In this document: positions 8,681 to 16,700 of the stretch, one piece after another | How positions within the stretch are numbered: the first letter of the stretch is position 1 | Layout of the letters: the number at the start of each line of letters is the position of its first letter | Assembly: GCF_016428585.1 (NCBI RefSeq) | Contig: NZ_JAELVR010000007.1 | Coordinates: 1-64,000 of the forward strand | Direction: 5' to 3' | DNA from: Sedimentitalea arenosa | GTDB taxonomy: Bacteria > Pseudomonadota > Alphaproteobacteria > Rhodobacterales > Rhodobacteraceae | DNA: 64,000 nucleotides | Notes under the pieces: generated by a model | Seen by the model: the letters and a program-made list of their open reading frames with translations, nothing else | Told to the model about the DNA's origin: nothing | The model's database searches: none | Program-made: the position numbers and the translations under genes

Positions 8681-10719
8681 CCGGAAGCATCGTCTTTGAC
8701 CCGCTGATCCCGTGGCCAGCAATCGCCGCACTCGCCGTGCTGGCGTTGGCCGGCGTGGTTCTGGCGCTTTGGCGCGGTCTTTCGGGCTGGGCGCTGCGCG
8801 GGCTGGCGGCGCTGGTCTTGCTCGGGGCGCTCGCGGGCCCGGCCTATCAGGTCGAGGACCGCACGCCGCTGACCGACATCGTGGTGATGCTGGAGGACGA
8901 GAGTGCGAGCCAGGCGCTGTCGGACCGTCCGGACCAGATGACCGAGGCGGCCGAGGCGCTTGCCGTCGAGATCGGCGCCCGCGCCAACACCGAATTGCGC
9001 CGGGTCACCGTTCCGGACGGTGCCGGAGATGCGGGCACCGAACTGATGACCGCGCTCACCGCCGCCCTGGCCGAGGAGCCTCGCGCGCGCATCGCCGGGA
9101 TCATCGCCCTGAGCGACGGGCAGGTCCACGACATCGAGCGCGCGCCCGACCTGCCCGCGCCGATGCACCTGTTGCTGACCGGGCGCGAAGATGATTGGGA
9201 TCGCCGCCTGATCGTGCGCAATGCGCCGGCCTTCGCGATCATCGGCGAGCCGGTGACCCTGACCCTTCGGATCGAAGACAGCGGCGCGGTGCCCGCGACC
9301 GGTGCAACGGCGCCCCTTGAAATCTCGGTCGATGGAGGCGAAGCACAGAGTTTCGACGTGCCGATCGGGCAGGATATCGACCTGCCGCTGACCCTGCCCC
9401 ATGGCGGGCGCAACGTGATCCAGTTCACCGTGCCGGAGGCTGAGGGAGAGCTGACCGATCGCAACAATACCGCTTTGATCCAGATGAACGGCGTACGCGA
9501 CCGGCTGCGCGTGCTGCTGGTGTCTGGCGAACCTCATCCGGGCGGACGGACCTGGCGCAACCTGCTGAAATCGGACAGTTCGGTCGACCTCGTCCATTTC
9601 ACCATCCTGCGCCCGCCGGAAAAGCAGGACGGCGTACCGGTCGGGGAACTTTCTCTGATCGCTTTTCCGACGCGCGAGCTGTTTCTCGAGAAGATCGACG
9701 ATTTCGACCTGATCATATTCGACCGTTACAAGCGGCGCGGTATTCTGCCGGCGATCTACCTCGACAACGTGGCCAACTACGTCGACAAGGGCGGCGCCGT
9801 CCTGATCGCGGCAGGACCGGATTTCGCCAGTGCAGACAGCATCTATCGCTCACCGCTGGCCCGCATCCTTCCCGCCGAACCCAGCGCGCGGGTCATCGAG
9901 GACAAGTACCGCCCCAGCGTCACCGACCTGGGCGAACGCCATCCGGTGACGTCGGATTTGGGCGATGGCGAGACCTGGGGGTCGTGGCTGCGCCAGATCG
10001 ACGTGACCGCCGGGGCCGGATCGGTGCTGATGAGCGGCGTCGAGGATCGCCCGCTGCTGATCCTCGACAGGGTCGAGGAGGGCCGCGTCGCCCTGCTGGC
10101 TTCGGATCATGCCTGGCTCTGGAACCGCGGCTACGAGGGCGGCGGCCCCCAGCTCGAACTGCTCAGACGCCTGGCACACTGGATGATGAAGGAACCAGAG
10201 CTCGAGGAAGAAGCGCTCTGGGCGGAGGCCACGGGCCAGACCATGCGGATCATCCGCCGCTCGCTGTCCGAGGAGATCGGCCCGGTCACGGTCATGCGGC
10301 CTGATGGCGTGACACTTGAAATCGAGCTGGAAGAAGTTTCGCCGGGCCGGTTCGAGGCGCTCTATGACGGTCCCGAGATCGGACTCTACAGGCTTGCCGA
10401 AGGCGAGCACGAAGCGGTGATCGGACTGGGACCCGCCGCGCCGCGCGAGTTCGAACAGACCATCGCCACGGGTGAGGTGCTCGATCCCGTTTTGGCGACG
10501 ATGCGCGGCGGCGTGGTGCGGCTTGAGGACGGGCTGCCTGACCTGCGTGACGTGCGCGAGGGCCGCCCGGCAGCAGGACGTGGCTGGATCGGGCTGACGC
10601 CGCGCGATGCCTACGAAACCCGCGACGTCACGCAATCCCCACTGCTGCCGGCCTGGCTGGTCCTGCTGCTCGCCTCGGTCCTGATCGTCGGCGGCTGGCT
10701 GCGCGAGGGCCGCCGATAA
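8677..10719 (+). CDS. Large membrane-anchored protein with glutamine-amidotransferase-like fold
   Basis: A 680-residue protein, last gene of the MoxR operon. Two hydrophobic segments lie near the N-terminus (about 12-30 and 38-56), a long predicted periplasmic region follows, and one helix sits at the very C-terminus (about 655-672) before a short basic tail. The middle contains segments such as RVLLVSGEPHPGGRTWRN and YVDKGGAVLIAAGPDFAS, which resemble the class-I glutamine-amidotransferase-like domain of BatA-partner proteins. I see no obvious catalytic Cys in the nucleophile-elbow position, so it is probably a non-enzymatic scaffold. Its ATG sits in the previous stop (ATGA). No terminator with a T-run is visible in the 140 bp after it. 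Confidence 0.75.
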   Translation: MTGSIVFDPLIPWPAIAALAVLALAGVVLALWRGLSGWALRGLAALVLLGALAGPAYQVEDRTPLTDIVVMLEDESASQALSDRPDQMTEAAEALAVEIGARANTELRRVTVPDGAGDAGTELMTALTAALAEEPRARIAGIIALSDGQVHDIERAPDLPAPMHLLLTGREDDWDRRLIVRNAPAFAIIGEPVTLTLRIEDSGAVPATGATAPLEISVDGGEAQSFDVPIGQDIDLPLTLPHGGRNVIQFTVPEAEGELTDRNNTALIQMNGVRDRLRVLLVSGEPHPGGRTWRNLLKSDSSVDLVHFTILRPPEKQDGVPVGELSLIAFPTRELFLEKIDDFDLIIFDRYKRRGILPAIYLDNVANYVDKGGAVLIAAGPDFASADSIYRSPLARILPAEPSARVIEDKYRPSVTDLGERHPVTSDLGDGETWGSWLRQIDVTAGAGSVLMSGVEDRPLLILDRVEEGRVALLASDHAWLWNRGYEGGGPQLELLRRLAHWMMKEPELEEEALWAEATGQTMRIIRRSLSEEIGPVTVMRPDGVTLEIELEEVSPGRFEALYDGPEIGLYRLAEGEHEAVIGLGPAAPREFEQTIATGEVLDPVLATMRGGVVRLEDGLPDLRDVREGRPAAGRGWIGLTPRDAYETRDVTQSPLLPAWLVLLLASVLIVGGWLREGRR

Positions 10720-10859
10720 CCTTAGGACGTGATGGCAAGGGGCCGTTGGCCACCTGCCTGATGTGCCTCGTCAGAGTTCAGTCGCTCCATACGAATCCGG
10801 CAAAACTGGGCGCAGTCGTCGAATGACTCCCCATCCGACACCAAGTTGCACGTTGAAGG

Positions 10860-11708
10860 CTAGGGTCTGAAGCGCACGGATACGGTCGGATCATTGGGCA
10901 GGCCTTCGTAGGTCACCGACGCGCCACCCTTGCCGTTGGCGGGCGGAACCAGCGGGCCGAAGGATCCGACCGACACCAGGTCCCCCGCCTTCAGCGTGAT
11001 CCCCTTGGACATCAGCCAGAGCACCGCGTTGACCGGATGCCCAAGCACCGCCGTTCCCGGGGCCTGCGCCAGAACTTCGCCATCCGCTGCCGCCAGCGTG
11101 ACCTGCATATCGCCGAGCGCCGCGAAGGTCGACGCCGCATCCTCCACCGGGATTTCCGCGCCGATGACCCCCAACTTGGGCGCAACCGCCATCGCCGTCA
11201 AAGTCACGCCGGTGATCGGTTCGCCCTCGGCATAAGTCAGGTCGGGCAATTCGATGAAGGGACGGATGGCCGAGATATGCGCCATCGCCTCCTCGGCCGT
11301 GCTGGCGCCGTTGATCGCGTCGTTGCCGACGACAAGGATCAGATCGGCCTCGAACAGCGGACGCGCGCCCCAGCGTTCGGGCACCTCGGCCCCGTCAGGC
11401 AGCATCATGTCGCGGTAGAGCACGCCCTGCACCGGTTCGCTGACACCGAACCGGTCCTGCGCCGGCGGACTGGTCAACCCCGCCTTGTACCCGATCACCG
11501 GGCCCATTCGGGCGCTGACGGCCGCGACAACCTTGGCTTGGGTGCACAGCGCGTCCTCCATCGTTCCGCCCGCCGCCAGCGCGGCAGTGGGCGTGTTGGC
11601 CATGTAGTCAGCGACGAATGTCGCGACCTGCGCATCACTCGCGCAGTCTGCATGGGCGTTGGCGGCAATGCAGATAAGCCCCGCGGCCAGTGTCTGTTTC
11701 AGCGTCAT
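10860..11708 (-). CDS. Exported fumarylacetoacetase/hydratase-fold protein (2-keto-4-pentenoate hydratase-like)
   Basis: A 282-residue protein of the FAH/MhpD-like fold: VIGYKAGLTSPPAQDRFG near 75-92, PLFEADLILVV near 118, FIELPDL near 150, a GHPVNAVLWL helix near 220 and GDLVSVGSFGP near 245 all follow the order in 2-keto-4-pentenoate hydratases. Unusually, it begins with a clean signal peptide (MTLKQTLAAGLICIAANAHA, then DC), so it should act in the periplasm rather than in cytoplasmic aromatic catabolism. It starts 26 bp after the pbpC stop on the same strand, implying co-transcription with cell-envelope genes. The reaction is uncertain. Confidence 0.72.
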   Translation of the reverse strand: MTLKQTLAAGLICIAANAHADCASDAQVATFVADYMANTPTAALAAGGTMEDALCTQAKVVAAVSARMGPVIGYKAGLTSPPAQDRFGVSEPVQGVLYRDMMLPDGAEVPERWGARPLFEADLILVVGNDAINGASTAEEAMAHISAIRPFIELPDLTYAEGEPITGVTLTAMAVAPKLGVIGAEIPVEDAASTFAALGDMQVTLAAADGEVLAQAPGTAVLGHPVNAVLWLMSKGITLKAGDLVSVGSFGPLVPPANGKGGASVTYEGLPNDPTVSVRFRP

Positions 11709-11734
11709 GGCAGTCTCCCTTTTTCATTTGCTTG

Positions 11735-13792
11735 TCAGTCCAGTCGAACGGTCACGCGGTCCGATCGCCCGTTGCGGTCGATCAAGGTCAGCGTTGAGTA
11801 GCCGGGGCCGAGGCCCGACACCTCGAATTCGTCGCGGCGCTGGCCGGTCAGCACGGGTTTGCCGTTGGCCATCACGAGGTAAGGCCCGACACCGCCGCGC
11901 AGCTTGACCGTCACCGCGCCGCCGGTCGCCGCCAGAACCGCGCCGTCAGGGGGAAACACCAGCTTGGGCGATTCGGCGGCGTCGGTGAACTGCGCGTCGC
12001 GCGGACGGAAACGTTGCAGCGGCAGGGGCAGGTCGGCGGTGCCCGCGATCAGCGTCGCAGGCGGTGGCGGCGGCAACGGGTCGAACCCATGCTTCAGGCG
12101 TCCGAACGCCTGGAACAGGACCGGCGCTGCCAGATCGCCACCGAAAGCGCCGGGCACCGGCGTACCATCCGCCCGCCCGATCCAGACACCGATCACGTGC
12201 CGCCCATCATAGCCGATCGCCCAGGCATCTCGATGCCCATAGGAGGTGCCGGTCTTGTAGGCCAGCGCCCGGGGTGGCGCGCCCGGTGGCGGCACCATTC
12301 CGGCGAGGATGTCACCGACCTGCCAGGCTGCGACGTCGGACATCACTCGCGTTGGTGTCTTGCCGGTTTCGCCTCGCGTCGCGTGCAGGCGCGGCCCTTG
12401 CCCCCCTTGCGCGAGCGCCGCGTAGAGTTGAACGAGATCGTGCAAGCTGACACCCAGGCCGCCAAGTGCCACGGCCAGACCCGGCCGCCCGCCCGGAAGC
12501 TTCGCCACGACGCCGGCGCGATCGAGCGCCGCCATGACCCGGGCCGGGCCGATCTCCTGTGTCAGCTTGACGACGGGGATGTTGAGCGACAGCTGCAGCG
12601 CCTCGCGGATGCGCAGGTCACCCCGGAACCGTCCGTCAAAATTGCGCGGGGTATAGCGACCGAACTGCACCGGCGCGTCACGGATCAGCGTTTCGGGATG
12701 CGCGCGGCCCTGATCGAAGGCCAGCCCATAAACCAACGGTTTCAAGGTCGACCCCGGCGAGCGCAGCGCGCGTGTCATATCGACGAAGCCTTGCCGCCCG
12801 CCCGTCGCGCCATAGGCAGCCGAGCCGACCGATGCGAGGATTTCGCCGCTCCGGTGATCCGCGACGACGAGGGCGGCGGACAGCTTGGAACCGGCGCGGT
12901 GGACGGACTCGGCCACGAGTTGTTCGAGCGCCGCCTGCAAAGCGGCGTCGAGCGTGAGATCGTGCCGACCGAGGTCTGGCGCACCGGCGCGCAGGCGATC
13001 GCCCAGATGGGCCGCCAACTGCGGAAAGGGCTCCATTCGACTGGGCAGCTCTGCCCGGGAGGCGACCTCCGCCGCGTCGCGCGGCAGGACAGCCTGCCGG
13101 GCCATGCGTTCCAGAACGCGCTTGCGCGCGGCCCGGGCGTGGTCCTGGTTGCGGTCTGGACGGCGGGTTTCCGGCGCCTGCGGCAGCGCCACCAGCAGCG
13201 CAGACTGAGCCGCGGACAGGCGCGCGGGCTCCTTGCCGAACCAGGCCAAAGACGCGGCGCGGATGCCTTCGAGATTACCGCCAAAGGGGGCGTGCGTGAG
13301 ATAGAGTCCGAGGATCTCGTCCTTGGACAGGCGGCGTTCGAGCGCCAAGGCGACGCGCATCTGGCGCAGCTTGCCCGCCCACCGGCCGGTGCTGCCATCT
13401 TCGAGCGACCGCGCAACCTGCATCGTCAAGGTCGACCCGCCCGAGACCGTGCGACCCTGCCAGACGGCCTGTCCGGCGGCGCGCAGCAGCGCCAACGGAT
13501 CAACGCCGCGATGGCGGTGGAACCGTTTGTCCTCGTAGCGGATCAGCATGCCGAGATAACCGCGATCGACAGTGGCCAGTGTCGGCGCAAGCCGCCAGAG
13601 CCCGTCCTCGACCGTGTAGGCCCTGAGCAGCCGGCCTTCCCGGTCGCGCATCTCGACCGAGGTTTCAGCCAAGGTGAGCGGCAGCACCGTCGCGTCGACC
13701 CAGCGGTCGAGCGCGTCGCGCGCCATCGCCAGGGCAACCAGCAGCAGGGCGAGGCCGATCAGCCAGCCGCCGACTGCCGAGCGGCGTGTCAT
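11735..13792 (-). CDS. pbpC: Penicillin-binding protein 1C
   Basis: A 685-residue bifunctional class A PBP. An N-terminal membrane anchor (about 8-26) is followed by a glycosyltransferase domain with the catalytic Glu in YEDKRFHRHRG (E87) and SGGSTLTMQ (117-125). The transpeptidase domain has the nucleophile motif S348-T-L-K351, S402-L-N404 and K513-T-G515. A C-terminal BiPBP_C-type domain (about 600-685) is typical of PBP1C. Its ATG overlaps the stop of the upstream macroglobulin gene by four bases. That pairing recurs in many proteobacteria, where the periplasmic macroglobulin is thought to guard the envelope while PBP1C repairs peptidoglycan. Confidence 0.93.
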   Translation of the reverse strand: MTRRSAVGGWLIGLALLLVALAMARDALDRWVDATVLPLTLAETSVEMRDREGRLLRAYTVEDGLWRLAPTLATVDRGYLGMLIRYEDKRFHRHRGVDPLALLRAAGQAVWQGRTVSGGSTLTMQVARSLEDGSTGRWAGKLRQMRVALALERRLSKDEILGLYLTHAPFGGNLEGIRAASLAWFGKEPARLSAAQSALLVALPQAPETRRPDRNQDHARAARKRVLERMARQAVLPRDAAEVASRAELPSRMEPFPQLAAHLGDRLRAGAPDLGRHDLTLDAALQAALEQLVAESVHRAGSKLSAALVVADHRSGEILASVGSAAYGATGGRQGFVDMTRALRSPGSTLKPLVYGLAFDQGRAHPETLIRDAPVQFGRYTPRNFDGRFRGDLRIREALQLSLNIPVVKLTQEIGPARVMAALDRAGVVAKLPGGRPGLAVALGGLGVSLHDLVQLYAALAQGGQGPRLHATRGETGKTPTRVMSDVAAWQVGDILAGMVPPPGAPPRALAYKTGTSYGHRDAWAIGYDGRHVIGVWIGRADGTPVPGAFGGDLAAPVLFQAFGRLKHGFDPLPPPPPATLIAGTADLPLPLQRFRPRDAQFTDAAESPKLVFPPDGAVLAATGGAVTVKLRGGVGPYLVMANGKPVLTGQRRDEFEVSGLGPGYSTLTLIDRNGRSDRVTVRLD

Positions 13793-16700
13793 TCGGCGAT
13801 ATCCATGCGCCCCGTGCCCGTCCGGGCGCGGAAGCGCGGGCGATACATGTCCTCGACCGAAGCCGCCGGATGGTGGAAGCTGCCCGGAGTGACCGCGCGG
13901 GCGATGTAGGCCAGATTGACCGGCGCGGCGCCGCTGCTGTCCACGGCAGCGAGGAAGCGGTCACTGCGGAACTCGGCATGGCTCGCCTCGGACGGGGTGA
14001 GCCAGCCAAGCCCGCGGATGTCGCCGGCGCGCAGCAGGTTCGGATTGTCGATCTCGATTCCGGCGGGCAGCGGATCGTCGATCATCAGTCGCGCGCCGGT
14101 GTCCTGAAACGGCGTGACCTGAAGCACGACGACCATCCGGTCGCCGACGGTCAGGGTATCGGGTGTGATCTCCTCCCCTTCCATCGTGTAGTAACTGCGC
14201 GTTATGGCATAGCCGGTGCCACCTGCGGCGGGGGACGCGAGGGGCACGCCAAGCGTCGTCAGGGTGATTTCGGCGCCCGCATCACCGGCGGGGCTGATCG
14301 CGCGGACGGGCGCGTCCCTCCCCTGGTCCAGAACCTGTACGAACGGGCCATCCACCGGCACGCCGTCGAGCAGCAACCCGGAGGCGCCGGGGGTTTCGAT
14401 CAGCGCACGGGCGGCAAGCAGACTCCAGGCGGCCTCCTGCGTCGAGAGCGGACCACCGGCGGCGGCGAGCCGGGCGCCGAGCGCATCGACGTCGATAACC
14501 TGGCTGCCGGCCTCTGTCGCCAGCGCAAGGAGCCCCGCCGCGTCGCGCAAGGGGGTGCCATAGTCGGCGCGCCAGATCGGTTCGAGCTCGGCTTGGTCCG
14601 TGACCAGCCGCGCGGCTCGGGCGAACATCACATCCGCGCGCTGCTGATCGCCATAGAGCGCAAGCGCCGCACCAAGTTGAGCCGCCGCCAGCGGCGTCGC
14701 AAAGGCGTCGCCCTTCACATCGGCATAGTAGCGCAGATCGCCCATCGCCGCCGCGCCCTCGCGGGCCAGCACCATCAGCGCATAGGCGATATCCTCACCA
14801 CCACTGTCGAAATCGGATGCATAATTGATCCGGTTGCGCAGGTTATCGAGCGCCAGCCCGAAGGCCCGGTCGGGCACGTCATGCCCGGCGGCTCGAGCGC
14901 GGGCAAGGAAATCCGTGATATAGGCGTCGAGCCAGAAATCTCCCGCTTGCGCCTGCCACAGGCCGAAAGCGCCATTGCCCGTCTGGTTGGTCAGAATGCG
15001 GGTGATCGATGCATCGACCCGCGCGCGCAGGGCAGGTTCCTGTCCCAGCCCGGTCGCCTCGGCCACCGAGGAAAGATAGAGCAGCGGCAGCGCCTGCGAG
15101 GCAACCTGTTCGGTGCAGCCGTATGGATAGCGGTCGAGCGTTGCCAGAAGACCCGGCACGTCGAAACGCGCCAGCGGCCCGGCCGACAGGATTGCCTTGC
15201 CGGTCTCCGGTCGCAACCCGGCAAAGACATCCGGGCTAAAGGTGAAGACGCTGCCGGGATCGAGCGTGATCCGCTGTGTTCGCGCGACTGCAGGATCATT
15301 CGCGCGCACCGGGAGCGTGAAGCCCTGCAGCAACGCACGCCCGTCCGGCGTGGTCAGCACGAGAGACAGCCGCGCATCGCCCACGGCCAGCGCGGTCACC
15401 GGCAGGTCGAGCCGCGCGCGACCGCCCTGTTCCAGCCGGATCACGCCGGGGGCCTCGCCGATTTCGACCGTGTCGCCGTTCGCGGTCAGGGCGACGGTCA
15501 TGTCGCCTGCGGGACCGTCCGCGTGGATGAGATCGAGCCGGATACGGCTTTGATCACCGGGGGCGAGGAAATTGGGCAAGCTGGCCGTGACCACCACCGG
15601 GTCGCGCACCTGCATGTCTACATGTGTCTGTCCGATTGCGCGACGCGACCAGGCCACGGCCATCAACCGCACGGTGCCGTTGAACGCGGGCAGCGGAATG
15701 TCGACGGCGGCCTCGCCACCGGGACCGACCCGGACCGGACCGCTGAAGGCCGCCATCAGGTCCTGCGTTGGCGGCGGAGACTGCATCCGCATCGCTGCAC
15801 CCCCGTCGCCACCCGAGCGCACGGTGCCGAGCGCGCCGTTCATACCGTCGATCAGCCGTCCATAGACATCCCTCAGTTCGACGCCAAGTCGGCGCTGGCC
15901 GAAATAGTGTTCGGAGGGATCGGGCGGCTGAAAGCCCGTCAGGTTGAGGATGCCCAGATCGACGGCGGCGAGGGTCAGCCACACTTCCTCGCCCTCGCTC
16001 GCGCCGACGACGGTCAGGCGCGCGCGCTGGGTCTGGCGCGGTTCGGCGACCTGCGGCACGTCGATCTCGACCTGAAGCCGCTTGCCGACCGGTTCTACGG
16101 CGGCATGGGCAAGACCCAGCGCCCGCGTCGGATTGCGTCCAGCGGCGCGATCCATCGGCCTGATGAGCGTTGCCGTGACATAGGCGCCGATACCCCAGTC
16201 GGCGGTCACGGAGAGCGGAATCACGGTTTCACCGGGTTCGATCGCAAGCGTATTGCGCTCGATCACCCGGTCAGAAAGCACGCTGATCTGCAGCAGACCC
16301 GGATCGCGGGCCTCTATGCGCAAGCGTGCGGTGTCGCCCGGAGCATAGCTGTCCTTGTCCAGCGACACTTCGAGCCGGTCCGGCGTCGCGGTGCTGTCGG
16401 CGGGCGCGTACCAGCCGGCGGAAAAGCCGACCGACGCGGCCGCGTAGTCATCCCCGACCCGTTCGACCACCAACTCGTGCTGGCCCCAGTCGACCGGCTG
16501 GGACAGGGTCATCGGGCCGTCCAACAGAGCCTCGCCAGTGGCCACGCGGGTCCGCCGCGTGGTCGGCTCCCACGCCCAGTTGCCGAACAGCTGATACCAC
16601 TGATAGCGGGTTTCCACGCGGTTGAGCGTCCAGCGCACGGGCATCGACGTCGAGGTGAGGTCCGGCGCCAGTGCAATCACTTCGAACTGCGCTTCGGTGC

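Noticed and set aside
10720-10859. Possible terminator or small gene after the MoxR operon
   Set aside because: Only a weak ggcc-gtt-ggcc stem without T-run, and no supported frame.
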